The notes beneath the pieces are model-generated. The model saw nothing but the letters and a program-made list of their open reading frames with translations, ran no database searches and was not told where the DNA came from. Of a stretch of DNA of 64,000 nt, positions 1 through 8,387 are shown in pieces. The position numbers and the translations under genes are program-made. Each line of letters opens with the position of its first letter. The stretch's first letter is position 1. The DNA comes from Streptomyces finlayi. Lineage in GTDB: Bacteria; Actinomycetota; Actinomycetes; Streptomycetales; Streptomycetaceae. The stretch spans positions 5,084,001 to 5,148,000 of the forward strand of contig NZ_CP045702.1 of the NCBI RefSeq assembly GCF_014216315.1, given 5' to 3'.

Positions 1-117
1 CTCGGTCGGGACGACCGCCTTCTCGTTCTGCAGTCCGTCGCGGGCCCCGACCTCGTGGATACGGACCCGGGCGGGCAGGCCCTCGGCGGGGACCCGCATG
101 GGAAGTCCCTCGGTCAT
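1..117 (-). CDS. hydroxymethylglutaryl-CoA lyase, N-terminal part (cut by window edge)
   Basis: Only the first 39 codons lie in the window; the gene continues past base 1. The visible protein starts MTEGLPMRVPAEGLPARVRI and soon reaches RDGLQNE, the signature at the start of the HMG-CoA lyase TIM barrel, where the Arg-Asp pair takes part in catalysis and metal binding. The enzyme cleaves HMG-CoA to acetyl-CoA and acetoacetate, the last step of leucine breakdown. Its ATG overlaps the TGA of the upstream biotin carboxylase gene (ATGA), so the two are translationally coupled. With the methylcrotonyl-CoA carboxylase subunits upstream this is a leucine catabolic (liu-type) operon. The family call rests on a short segment, but the context is strong. 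Confidence 0.88.
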   Translation of the reverse strand, partial: MTEGLPMRVPAEGLPARVRIHEVGARDGLQNEKAVVPTE

Positions 118-2174
118 GATTCCTCCAGCGGGGTCACGACGGCCAGCACCTGGTCCATGGCGACGGTGGCGCCCGCCGTGACATCGAGTTCGGTCACGGT
201 CCCGGCGTGCGGCGCGGAGATGACGTGTTCCATCTTCATCGCCTCGACGACGAGCAGGCTCTGCCCGGCGCTCACCTCGTCCCCGACGGCCACCTTCACC
301 ACGGTGACGGTCCCCGGCATGGGCGCGGCGAGCGTGTCGACCCCCGCCCGGCCGGCGCCGCTGAGGGACGCCTCCACCGGGTCGTGGTCCTGGACGTGCC
401 AGGTGTCGCCGTCCCGGCCCAGCCAGCTGCCCTCGGGCGAGGTGGCGTGGTCGAAGGTGTGGGTCAGTCCGTCGATCTCGACGGTGATCCGGTGACCGGA
501 CCCGACGACGAGCCGGGCCGCACGGGGAGCGGACTGCGGCGGGACCGGCCCACAGGTGTCCACCCGGCCGTGCTCGGCCTGCCCGCCGTCCCCGGTGAGC
601 CCGAGCGTCAGCTCGGCCCCCGTCGGCCACGGGCGCAGAGCGGTCCGCACCGGCTCGTGGCCCGGCACCCGGAAGTGCCGCACGACCGGAGCCGGGGTGC
701 CGCCGAGGCGCCAGCCACTGGGCGCGGAGAACGGGTCGGCCCAGGTGTCCGGCGACGCGGCGGGGGAGGACTGACGCAGCAGCGCCGCCGCCCCGTACAC
801 CTCTTCCGGTACGCCCTCCGGGATCAGCCCCGCGACCTCGCGCTCCACCAGGCCGGTGTCCAACTCGCCCGCGGTCACCAGCGGGTGGGCGAGCAGCCGG
901 CGCAGGAAGCCCGCGTTGGTCGGGACGCCGAGCACCACCGTGTCGGCCAGGGCCGCGCGCAGCCGGCGCAGGGCCGTGGCCCGGTCGGGGCCGTACGCGA
1001 TGACCTTCGACAGCATGGGGTCGTACGTGCTGCCGACCGGCACGCCCTCGCTGAGGCCGGAGTCCGTGCGGACCCCGCCGTCCTGCGGCTCGCTCAGCCG
1101 CAGGACCGTACCGCCGGACGGCAGGAAGCCGCGGGACGGGTCCTCGGCGCAGACACGGGCCTCGATGGCATGGCCGTTGAGGGTGATGTCGTCCTGCTTG
1201 TACGGGAGTTGCTCACCGGCGGCGATCCGGAGCTGCCACTCCACCAGGTCCAGTCCGGTGATCAGCTCCGTCACCGGGTGCTCGACCTGGAGGCGGGTGT
1301 TCATCTCCATGAAGCAGTACGCGGCGGGGTCGTCGCCCGGCACGATGAACTCCACCGTGCCCGCGCCGACATAGCCGCAGGAGCGGGCCGCCTGCACGGC
1401 GGCCTCACCCATGGCGGCCCGGGTCGCCTCGTCGAGCAGGACCGACGGGGCCTCCTCGATGATCTTCTGGTGGCGGCGCTGGAGGGAGCACTCGCGCTCA
1501 CCGAGATGCAGCACGTTCCCGTGGCCGTCGGCCAGGACCTGGATCTCGATGTGGCGCGGCCGGTCGATCCACCGCTCCACCAGGAGGGTGTCGTCGCCGA
1601 AGGAGAGGCGGGCCTCGCGCCTTGCCGCCGCGATCTCATCGGCGAGCAGGGCCTCGTCGCGCACCAGTCGCATGCCCTTGCCGCCACCACCCGCCGAGGG
1701 CTTCAGCAGGACGGGCATGGCGATCTCGCGGGCGGAAGCGGCCAGTTGGGCATCGGTGAGTCCGCTGCCCGAGGAGCCGGGCACGACCGGCACACCCGCC
1801 GCCGCGACCGTCTCCTTGGCCCGGATCTTGTCGCCCATGAGGGAGATCGCGGAGGCGGGCGGGCCGATGAAGACGAGACCGGCCTCCGCGCACGCCTGCG
1901 CGAAGCCCGCGTTCTCGGCGAGGAACCCGTAGCCCGGGTGGACGGCCTCGGCGCCGGTGCGCCGGGCGGCGTCCAGCAGCCGTTCCACGCAGAGATAGCT
2001 CTCGGCGGCGGGCGCGGGCCCGATCCGTACCGCCGTATCGGCCTCCCGTACGTGCCGGGCGTCCGCGTCCGCGTCGCTGAAGACGGCGACCGACCGCACA
2101 CCGAGCTCGCGCAGGGTACGGATGACCCGGACCGCGATCTCGCCACGGTTGGCGACCAGAACAGTGCTGAACAT
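114..2174 (-). CDS. mccA: methylcrotonyl-CoA carboxylase alpha subunit (biotin carboxylase plus biotin carrier)
   Basis: A 686-residue acyl-CoA carboxylase alpha chain. The biotin carboxylase half begins STVLVANRGEIAVRVIRT, has the glycine-rich ATP-grasp loop KPSAGGGGKGMR near residue 160 and the active-site stretch MEMNTRLQVEHPVTE near 290. The C-terminal carrier domain has EAMKMEH, whose Lys is biotinylated. ATP-dependent carboxylation of biotin feeds the beta subunit encoded just upstream. I chose the ATG at 2174 because it directly precedes the conserved N-terminus and has GAGG 6 to 8 bases upstream; a longer frame to 2237 would run into the preceding gene. Adjacent HMG-CoA lyase makes 3-methylcrotonyl-CoA the likely substrate, though alpha chains of this family can serve several carboxylases. 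Confidence 0.9.
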   Translation of the reverse strand: MFSTVLVANRGEIAVRVIRTLRELGVRSVAVFSDADADARHVREADTAVRIGPAPAAESYLCVERLLDAARRTGAEAVHPGYGFLAENAGFAQACAEAGLVFIGPPASAISLMGDKIRAKETVAAAGVPVVPGSSGSGLTDAQLAASAREIAMPVLLKPSAGGGGKGMRLVRDEALLADEIAAARREARLSFGDDTLLVERWIDRPRHIEIQVLADGHGNVLHLGERECSLQRRHQKIIEEAPSVLLDEATRAAMGEAAVQAARSCGYVGAGTVEFIVPGDDPAAYCFMEMNTRLQVEHPVTELITGLDLVEWQLRIAAGEQLPYKQDDITLNGHAIEARVCAEDPSRGFLPSGGTVLRLSEPQDGGVRTDSGLSEGVPVGSTYDPMLSKVIAYGPDRATALRRLRAALADTVVLGVPTNAGFLRRLLAHPLVTAGELDTGLVEREVAGLIPEGVPEEVYGAAALLRQSSPAASPDTWADPFSAPSGWRLGGTPAPVVRHFRVPGHEPVRTALRPWPTGAELTLGLTGDGGQAEHGRVDTCGPVPPQSAPRAARLVVGSGHRITVEIDGLTHTFDHATSPEGSWLGRDGDTWHVQDHDPVEASLSGAGRAGVDTLAAPMPGTVTVVKVAVGDEVSAGQSLLVVEAMKMEHVISAPHAGTVTELDVTAGATVAMDQVLAVVTPLEES

Positions 2175-2187
2175 GGAAGTCCTCACG

Positions 2188-3795
2188 TCACATCCGGAAG
2201 ACGCCGAACTGGGGGTCACCCAGCGGGGCGTTGGCACAGGCGGTCAGAGCGAGTCCCAGCACCTGCCGGGTCTCCAGCGGGTCGATCACACCGTCGTCCC
2301 ACAGCCGGGCGGTGGCGTAGTACGCGTTGCCCTGCTGCTCGTACTGGGCGCGGATCGGGGCCTTGAACGTCTCCTCGTCCTCGGCGCTCCAGCCGTCGCC
2401 GAGCTGGTCGCGCTTGACGGTGGCGAGCACCGAAGCGGCCTGCTCGCCGCCCATGACGGAGATCTTGGCGTTGGGCCACATCCACAGGAAGCGGGGACTG
2501 TAGGCCCGGCCGCACATGGAGTAGTTGCCCGCGCCGTAGGACCCGCCGACCACCACGGTCAGCTTCGGCACCCGCGTGCAGGCGACGGCGGTGACCATCT
2601 TGGCGCCGTGCTTGGCGATGCCGCCGGCCTCGTAGTCGCGGCCGACCATGAAGCCGGAGATGTTCTGGAGGAACACCAGCGGGATGCCGCGCTGGTCGCA
2701 CAGCTCGATGAAGTGGGCGCCCTTCTGGGCGGACTCCGAGAACAGGATGCCGTTGTTGGCGACGATGCCGACGGGGTGGCCGTGGATCTGCGCGAAGCCC
2801 GTGATGAGGGTGGTCCCGTACTCCGCCTTGAACTCCGCGAAGCGCGAGCCGTCCACGACCCGGGCGATGACCTCCCGTACGTCGTAGGGCGTCCGCGAGT
2901 CGACGGGCACCGCCCCGTAAAGACCGGCCGGGTCGACCTTCGGCTCCTCTGCCGGCCGCACGGACCACGGGAGTGGTGCCCGCTCCGGCAGGGTGGCCAC
3001 GATGTTCCGCACGATCCGCAGCGCGTGGGCGTCGTCCTCGGCGAGATGGTCGGTCACGCCCGAGGTCCGCGAGTGCACCTCGCCGCCGCCCAGCTCCTCG
3101 GCCGTCACGACCTCACCGGTCGCGGCCTTCACCAGCGGCGGACCACCGAGGAAGATCGTCCCCTGGTTGCGGACGATCACGGCCTCGTCGCTCATCGCGG
3201 GGACGTACGCACCGCCGGCGGTGCAGGAGCCGAGCACCGCGGCGATCTGCGGGATGCCGGCACCCGACATCCTGGCCTGGTTGTAGAAGATCCGTCCGAA
3301 GTGCTCCCGGTCGGGGAACACCTCGTCCTGCATGGGCAGGAAGGCGCCGCCCGAGTCCACGAGATACAGGCAGGGCAGCCGGTTCTCCAGCGCCACCTCC
3401 TGCGCCCGCAGATGCTTCTTCACGGTCATCGGGTAGTACGTGCCGCCCTTGACGGTCGCGTCGTTGGCGACGATCACGCACTCCCGGCCGCTGACCCGGC
3501 CGATCCCGGCGATCACGCCCGCCGCGGGGGCCGCGCCCCCGTAAAGCCCCTCGGCCGCCAGCGGGGCCAGCTCCAGGAACGGCGAGCCGGCGTCGAGCAG
3601 GGTGTCCACCCGCTCCCGGGGCAGCAGCTTGCCGCGCGCCACATGCCGGGCGCGGGCCTTCTCACCCCCGCCGAGCCGTGCCGTGGCGAGCCGCGACCGC
3701 AGCTCGTCGGCGAGCGCGTGATGCGCCGCCTCGTTGGCCCGCCAGGCCTCCGAGGCGGGATCGGCCGCGCTCGCCAGGACCGGTGCCTGCTGCAT
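2188..3795 (-). CDS. mccB: methylcrotonyl-CoA carboxylase beta subunit (carboxyltransferase)
   Basis: A 535-residue carboxyltransferase, the usual length for beta subunits of biotin-dependent acyl-CoA carboxylases. Visible family features include LPRERVDTLLDAGSPFLE near the N-terminus, the acyl-CoA pocket region with GGAFLPMQ and GGAYVPAMSDE, and the biotin-side QNISGFMVGRDYE and GGSYGAGNYSMCGRAY. It transfers carboxyl from biotin to the acyl-CoA in the cytoplasm. It lies 13 bases upstream of mccA and is the first gene of the operon, facing a divergent TetR gene. Two near-identical palindromes in the 98-base gap probably bind that regulator. Confidence 0.92.
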   Translation of the reverse strand: MQQAPVLASAADPASEAWRANEAAHHALADELRSRLATARLGGGEKARARHVARGKLLPRERVDTLLDAGSPFLELAPLAAEGLYGGAAPAAGVIAGIGRVSGRECVIVANDATVKGGTYYPMTVKKHLRAQEVALENRLPCLYLVDSGGAFLPMQDEVFPDREHFGRIFYNQARMSGAGIPQIAAVLGSCTAGGAYVPAMSDEAVIVRNQGTIFLGGPPLVKAATGEVVTAEELGGGEVHSRTSGVTDHLAEDDAHALRIVRNIVATLPERAPLPWSVRPAEEPKVDPAGLYGAVPVDSRTPYDVREVIARVVDGSRFAEFKAEYGTTLITGFAQIHGHPVGIVANNGILFSESAQKGAHFIELCDQRGIPLVFLQNISGFMVGRDYEAGGIAKHGAKMVTAVACTRVPKLTVVVGGSYGAGNYSMCGRAYSPRFLWMWPNAKISVMGGEQAASVLATVKRDQLGDGWSAEDEETFKAPIRAQYEQQGNAYYATARLWDDGVIDPLETRQVLGLALTACANAPLGDPQFGVFRM

Positions 3796-3825
3796 CGTTC
3801 GAGCCCCCTTGCCCGTACCGCACTG

Positions 3826-3870
3826 GTTAATGACCGTTAACGCATTGCGCTCAGGTTAACGAGCGCTAAC
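3826..3870. promoter_or_regulatory. twin TetR-type operators between mccB and tetR
   Basis: Two 16-bp imperfect palindromes, GTTAATGACCGTTAAC (3826-3841) and GTTAACGAGCGCTAAC (3855-3870), fit one consensus, GTTAAYGASCGYTAAC. They are 29 bp apart start to start and sit in the divergent gap between mccB and the TetR gene. This is the expected layout for an autoregulated repressor of the leucine pathway. No binding has been shown; the role is inferred from symmetry and position. Confidence 0.75.
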
Positions 3871-3893
3871 GGCCCTGTCTAGAATGAATCCTC

Positions 3894-4502
3894 ATGAGCA
3901 CTCATGCCACCGCCCGCGTCGCGGCTCCCACCCGCCGCGAGCAGATCCTCCGGGAGGCGGCACGCCTCTTCGCCGAGCGCGGTTTCCACGGAGTGGGTGT
4001 CGACGAGATAGGGGCGGCGGTCGGCATCAGCGGCCCCGGCCTCTACCGGCACTTCCCCGGGAAGGACGCGATGCTCGCCGAGCTGCTGGTGGGCATCAGT
4101 GAGCGGCTCCTCGACGGCGGGCGGATGCGCGTCTCCCAGGACGCGGCGGCCGGTGGCGGCTCACCGGAGTCGATCCTCGACGCGCTCATCGAGGGCCACA
4201 TCGACTTCGCGCTCGACGACCGCCCGCTGATCACCCTCCACGACCGTGAGCTGGACCGCCTCCAGGACGCCGACCGCAAGCGGGTGCGTCAGCTCCAGCG
4301 CCAGTACGTCGAGGTCTGGGTCGAGGCGGTCCGGGCGCTGTACCCGCGGCCGGCCGAGGACGAGGTCCGGATGACCGTCCACGCGGTCTTCGGCCTGCTC
4401 AACTCCACCCCCCACCTCACCGGCGCCCTCCCGGACCGCGATGCCACGGCGGCGCTGCTGCACAGGCTGGCGCGCGGGGCCTTCGCGGCGGCCGCCTCCT
4501 AG
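3894..4502 (+). CDS. TetR/AcrR family transcriptional regulator
   Basis: A 202-residue TetR family protein. The N-terminal helix-turn-helix spans about residues 15-60 (REQILREAARLFAERGFHG, then GISGPGLYRHFPGKDAML). The C-terminal half is the variable ligand-binding region (TetR_C type). It is transcribed away from mccB, and its start is 24 bases from the second palindrome, so it most likely represses itself and the leucine catabolism operon, responding to an acyl-CoA intermediate. The effector is an inference from the neighbours. Confidence 0.88.
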   Translation: MSTHATARVAAPTRREQILREAARLFAERGFHGVGVDEIGAAVGISGPGLYRHFPGKDAMLAELLVGISERLLDGGRMRVSQDAAAGGGSPESILDALIEGHIDFALDDRPLITLHDRELDRLQDADRKRVRQLQRQYVEVWVEAVRALYPRPAEDEVRMTVHAVFGLLNSTPHLTGALPDRDATAALLHRLARGAFAAAAS

Positions 4503-4694
4503 GGCGCACACGCGGAGTGCCCGAACGGACGGGGAGCGTGTGCGCCCGGTGTTCCTGCGTACAAGCGACGCCGACCAGAACCCGAAGACCACCGAGGACC
4601 GGCCGAAAATGCTCGGCCAGGAAGGACGACCCCGGTGGCCTTTTCGCCCCTTCAACCCCCGGGTGAAATGCCCGTGAACAGGTCGAGCCGGTAC

Positions 4695-4739
4695 GAGGGC
4701 GGCTCCGGCGGGTGTGCGTACCCCGTCGGAGCCGCCCTC
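4695..4739. terminator. strong stem-loop terminator
   Basis: An 18-bp stem with one mismatch (4695-4712 paired with 4722-4739, GAGGGCGGCTCCG on the left arm) and a 9-base loop. It lies between the TetR gene and the phosphatase gene. There is no T-tract, which is common for Streptomyces terminators. The rest of 4503-4795 shows no credible gene. Confidence 0.7.
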
Positions 4740-4795
4740 CGTCCGTCGTGCGGGACGCCCGGCACACCGCGCACTCCTGACGGCACAATGGGCGC

Positions 4796-5575
4796 ATGCC
4801 GATACCCAGCCGCGCCGCCCTCGTCGACCACCTCGTCCGTACGCGCATCGCGGGAGACGTCGCCACCCCGCGCGACAACAACCTCTCCCACTACCGCAAG
4901 CTCGCCAACGGTGACCGCCACTACTGGCTGGGCCTGGAGCTCGGCGACCGCTGGACCGACGAGCAGGACGTGCTCGCCGTGATGGCGGAGCGCTGCGGGG
5001 TCAGCGACGACCCCGCGCACCGGCACGGGCAGGACACCATCGACCCGGAGCTGACCGTCGACGCGCTCGACCGGATGGCGGCGCGGCTGCGCAAGGCGGC
5101 GGCCGATTCGGAGCGCGTGCTGTTCGCGACCGGCCACCCGGGCGGTCTGCTGGACGTGCACCGCAGGACCGCGGAGGCGCTGCGGGCCGCCGGGTGCGAG
5201 ATCCTGCGGATTCCGTCGGGCCTGGTGACGGAGGAGGGCATGGTCTTCCAGTTCGCGGACGTCGCCGTCCTGGAGCACGGGGCGACGCTGTGGCACACCC
5301 ACTCCCCGATCCCGATGGCGGCGATCCTGGACGGATACGAACGCCAGGGGACGCCGCGGCCCGACCTCGTCGTCGCCGACCACGGGTGGGCCGGGTGTGC
5401 GGGCCAGCGGGGCATCGACACCGTCGGGTACGCGGACTCCAACGACCCCGCGCTGTTCCTCGCCGAGGCGGAGGGCACGCTGCAGGTGACGGTGCCGCTG
5501 GACGACCACGTCACCGATCCGCGTTTCTACGACCCGATGACCGACTATCTGCTGGACGCGGCGGGACTGCTCTGA
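4796..5575 (+). CDS. predicted phosphatase of an actinobacterial family
   Basis: A 259-residue protein of the family annotated simply as phosphatase in actinobacteria (I believe Pfam PF15698, not checked). Visible conserved segments are DNNLSHYRKLANGDRHYWLGLE near the N-terminus, LFATGHPGGLLDVHR near residue 110, a THSPIPM stretch, and DHGWAGCAGQRGIDTVGYADSNDPALFLAE near 200. The catalytic residues and physiological substrate are not evident from the sequence. It stands alone after a strong terminator and converges with the thioesterase gene, so the context does not define a pathway. Confidence 0.7.
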   Translation: MPIPSRAALVDHLVRTRIAGDVATPRDNNLSHYRKLANGDRHYWLGLELGDRWTDEQDVLAVMAERCGVSDDPAHRHGQDTIDPELTVDALDRMAARLRKAAADSERVLFATGHPGGLLDVHRRTAEALRAAGCEILRIPSGLVTEEGMVFQFADVAVLEHGATLWHTHSPIPMAAILDGYERQGTPRPDLVVADHGWAGCAGQRGIDTVGYADSNDPALFLAEAEGTLQVTVPLDDHVTDPRFYDPMTDYLLDAAGLL

Positions 5576-5651
5576 CCGGGGCCCGGAGCGGTGTCGCCAT
5601 CACCCGCGATCGGACGCGGACCTGCCTCCGAGTCGCACGACTGTGGCCTGT

Positions 5652-6527
5652 TCAGTCGCGTGGAGTGCGGATCACGCCCTCCTGGATGACGGTGATCGCG
5701 AGCCGGCCGTCCTGCGTGTAGATACGGGCCTGGCCGAGGCCGCGCCCGCCGGACGCGGACGGCGACTCCTGGTCGTACAGCAGCCATTCGTCCGCGCGGA
5801 ACGGCCGGTGGAACCACATCGCGTGGTCCAGGCTCGCGCCCACCACGTCACCGACCGTCCAGCCGCCGCGCCCGTGGGCGAGGAGCACGGAGTCGAGCAG
5901 CGTCATGTCGGAGACGTACGTCGCCATGCAGACGTGGAGCAGCGGGTCGTCGGCCAGCTTGCCGTTCGTCCGGAACCACACCTGCGAGCGGGGCTCGCGC
6001 GGATCACCGACCGTGGCGAAGGGCGGCGCGTCGGCGTACCGGAGGTCCACCGCGGCCCGTGCCTCCAGGAGCCGGTCCATGACACTCGGATCGACGAACC
6101 GGTCCGCGTACCGGGGCAGCATCTCGGCGGCGGTGGGCAGGGTCTCGGGGTCCGGGGCGTGCGGCATGGCAGCCTGGTGTTCCAGCCCCTCCTCGTACGT
6201 CTGGAAGGACGCCGAGAGGTGGAAGATCGGCTGCCCGTGCTGGACGGCGACGACCCGACGGGTGGTGAAGGACCGGCCGTCGCGGATGCGGTCGACGGTG
6301 TAGACGATCGGGGCACCCGGGTCGCCCATGCGCAGGAAGTAGGAGTGGAGGGAGTGGGCTGTCCGGTCGGCGGGGACGGTCCGGCCCGCGGCGACGAGCG
6401 CCTGGGCCGCGACCTGTCCGCCGAACACCCGGGGCACGACCGCGGAACGGCTCGTGCCCCGGAAGATGTCCCGCTCGATCCGCTCCAGGTCGAGCAGATC
6501 GAGCAGGGAGTCGAGTGGTGCGCTCAT
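5652..6527 (-). CDS. tesB: acyl-CoA thioesterase II (TesB family)
   Basis: A 291-residue double-hotdog thioesterase of normal TesB length. It shows the N-terminal ERDIFRGTS and VFGGQVAAQALVAAGRTV segment, then HSLHSYFLRMGDP and GRSFTTRRVVAVQHG in the first hotdog, and SLDHAMWFHRPFRADEWLLY in the second, typical of TesB. It hydrolyses acyl-CoA to free acid and CoA in the cytoplasm. It lies 18 bases downstream of the acyl-CoA dehydrogenase gene on the same strand, so the two probably form one fatty-acid or branched-chain acyl-CoA transcript. Confidence 0.92.
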   Translation of the reverse strand: MSAPLDSLLDLLDLERIERDIFRGTSRSAVVPRVFGGQVAAQALVAAGRTVPADRTAHSLHSYFLRMGDPGAPIVYTVDRIRDGRSFTTRRVVAVQHGQPIFHLSASFQTYEEGLEHQAAMPHAPDPETLPTAAEMLPRYADRFVDPSVMDRLLEARAAVDLRYADAPPFATVGDPREPRSQVWFRTNGKLADDPLLHVCMATYVSDMTLLDSVLLAHGRGGWTVGDVVGASLDHAMWFHRPFRADEWLLYDQESPSASGGRGLGQARIYTQDGRLAITVIQEGVIRTPRD

Positions 6528-6545
6528 GAGAAGAACGTAACTGCT

Positions 6546-7703
6546 CTACAGGCCCATCGACTTGGCAATGATCGACTTCATGACCTCGCTGGTGCCGCCG
6601 TAGATCCGGTTGACGCGGTTGTCGGCGTAGAGACGGGCGATCGGGTACTCGTTCATGAAGCCGTAGCCGCCGTGCAGCTGGAGGCAGCGGTCTATCACGC
6701 GGTGCGCGACCTCGGTGCAGAAGAGCTTGGCGGAGGCGGCCTCGGCGGCGGTCAGCTCACCGGCGTCCAGGGCCTCCAGGGCGCGGTCGGCGACGGCCTG
6801 GGCCGCGTCCACCTCGGCCTGGCAGGAGGCCAGCTCGAACTTGGTGTTCTGGAAGGAGGCGACCGTCTTACCGAAGACCGTGCGGTCCTGGACGTACTCC
6901 TTGGCGAAGCGGACGGCTGCGGCGGCCTGCGCGTACGCGCCGAAGGCGATGCCCCAGCGCTCGGACGCCAGGTTGGTGCCGAGGTAGCCGAAGCCCTTGT
7001 TCTCCTCGCCGAGCAGGTCCTCGACCGGGACCTTCACGTCGACGAACGCCAGCTCGGCGGTGTCGGAGACCCGCAGGCCCAGCTTGTCGAGCTTGCGGCC
7101 GATCGAGTAGCCCTCGGACTTGGTGTCGACGGCGAAGAGCGAGATGCCGAAGCGGCGGTCGTCCTCGCGCGGGGCGGAGGTACGGGCGCAGACGATCACC
7201 TTGTCGGCGTGCACGCCACCGGTGATGAAGGTCTTCGAGCCGTTGAGGACGTAGTGCGTGCCGTCCTCGGAGAGCTTCGCGTTGGTCTTCATGCCCGCGA
7301 CGTCGGAACCGGTGCCCGGCTCGGTCATCGCGAGGGCCCACATCTCCTCGCCGCTGACGAACTTCGGCAGCCAGCGCTTCTTCTGGTCGTCCGTGGCCAG
7401 CATCTTGATGTACGGCAGGCCGAGCAGGACGTGCACGCCGGAGCCGCCGAAGGAGACGCCCGCGCGGGCGCACTCCTCCTGGAGGACGGCCTCGTACTTG
7501 TGCGAGTCGACGCCCGCGCCGCCGAACTCCTCCTCGACCGAGATGCCGAACACACCGAGCTCGCCGAGCTTGTAGTAGAACTCGCGCGGCGCCTGGCCGG
7601 CGGCGAACCACTCGTCGTAGACGGGAACGACCTCGGCCTCGATGAAGGCGCGAAGGGTCTCCCGGAACGCCTCGTGGTCCTCGTTGAATACCGTACGGCG
7701 CAC
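6546..7703 (-). CDS. acyl-CoA dehydrogenase
   Basis: A 385-residue acyl-CoA dehydrogenase. It has the FAD/substrate signature ALAMTEPGTGSDVAGMKT near residue 130, the C-terminal flavin segment QLHGGYGFMNEYPIAR, and IYGGTSEVMK, where the Glu is the usual catalytic base. I chose GTG at 7703 because AGAGGAGG lies 8 bases upstream and the protein then begins MRRTVFNEDHEAF like its relatives; the open frame continues upstream only through an unrelated decayed gene. It oxidises acyl-CoA to enoyl-CoA and passes electrons to ETF. A palindrome centred on AAGCGCTT (7762-7769) upstream may be its operator. Confidence 0.93.
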   Translation of the reverse strand: MRRTVFNEDHEAFRETLRAFIEAEVVPVYDEWFAAGQAPREFYYKLGELGVFGISVEEEFGGAGVDSHKYEAVLQEECARAGVSFGGSGVHVLLGLPYIKMLATDDQKKRWLPKFVSGEEMWALAMTEPGTGSDVAGMKTNAKLSEDGTHYVLNGSKTFITGGVHADKVIVCARTSAPREDDRRFGISLFAVDTKSEGYSIGRKLDKLGLRVSDTAELAFVDVKVPVEDLLGEENKGFGYLGTNLASERWGIAFGAYAQAAAAVRFAKEYVQDRTVFGKTVASFQNTKFELASCQAEVDAAQAVADRALEALDAGELTAAEAASAKLFCTEVAHRVIDRCLQLHGGYGFMNEYPIARLYADNRVNRIYGGTSEVMKSIIAKSMGL

Positions 7704-7756
7704 GGGGGTGCCTCCTCTGTCGGCTTCGGTCAGCTCAACGTGAGCTTCCGGCGGGC

Positions 7757-7772
7757 TGGCTAAGCGCTTGCT
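7757..7772. promoter_or_regulatory. candidate operator upstream of the acyl-CoA dehydrogenase
   Basis: TGGCTAAGCGCTTGCT contains a perfect 8-bp palindrome AAGCGCTT (7762-7769) flanked by GC on both sides (GC-T-AAGCGCTT-GC). It lies 54-69 bases upstream of the dehydrogenase GTG. Palindromes of this form are often TetR or LacI sites. Which protein binds here is unknown, and no such regulator is adjacent. Confidence 0.45.
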
Positions 7773-7796
7773 CAGACCTGTAAAAGTTACCCGCCG

Positions 7797-8277
7797 GTCA
7801 CCGCACCTGTCCAGATCTGGGCACCCGTGGTTGCACACATCACGCTGGTGCGGAAGGGAAGGCCCGTGGTCGCTGATCCGGACGGTGCCGGAGCGGCCCT
7901 CGCTGCTCCACTCCAGCTCCAGGTACCACCGGCAGTCGCAGCCGGTTGTCCGGGCGGTCAGCAGCAGTTCCTCGGGCGCCGAGGTCCATGTCGAAGAAGC
8001 ATGGCGTGACGGCGCCGCGCAGCCGTTGTCCATCCGGTACGCGTTCCCGGCGAGGGGCTCCGCGAGGCGGTGACCCGCACGTGCAGGGCGTGGAGGACAA
8101 CCGTCGTCGTGGCGAACCCTGCCCTGGAGGGAGAGGCGGACCACCGTGTCCCCTCCGTGTACGGCGTCGTGCGCGCGTGCCCACGGGGCGGCGTCCTGCA
8201 CCGCCGGGCGCGCGGAAGCACCTGCCCGGGGCGGTGTCGTTCTCGGAGATGTAGGTGTGGCCCGCACTCCAGCCCAT
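7797..8277 (-). pseudogene. decayed gene of a common Streptomyces family, split over three frames
   Basis: Reading the minus strand while switching frames gives a continuous protein: GWSAGHTYISENDTAPG, then GGDTVVRLSLQG, then ATTTVVLHALHVRVTA, then PLAGNAYRMDNGC, then AVTPCFFDMDLGA, then EELLLTARTTGCDCRWYLEL with EWSSEGRSGTVRISDHG, then PFRTSVM, ending at a TAA at 7797-7799. The pieces are collinear but lie in three different frames, so at least three indels separate them. From memory, the order matches the C-terminal part of a widespread Streptomyces protein that carries an N-terminal HTH domain. The N-terminal part is missing here. Sequencing error is possible but would need several independent mistakes. 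It flanks the defence island. Confidence 0.6.
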
Positions 8278-8387
8278 GCGTCAGCGGATGTGACCAGCCC
8301 TTTGGCACACGGCCCGGAGGTTTGTCAGGGGCCTGAAAGCGCCACCGTCGTACCCAGACACTACGCTGACGGCGGAGAGGGGCCGGC

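Noticed and set aside
207..2366. Long plus-strand open frame opposite mccA
   Set aside because: Shadow of mccA caused by GC-rich third codon positions; no family features and no ribosome site.
6546..8267. Extended N-terminus of the acyl-CoA dehydrogenase to 8267
   Set aside because: The extension runs through the decayed gene; GTG at 7703 has a good ribosome site and gives the normal family length.
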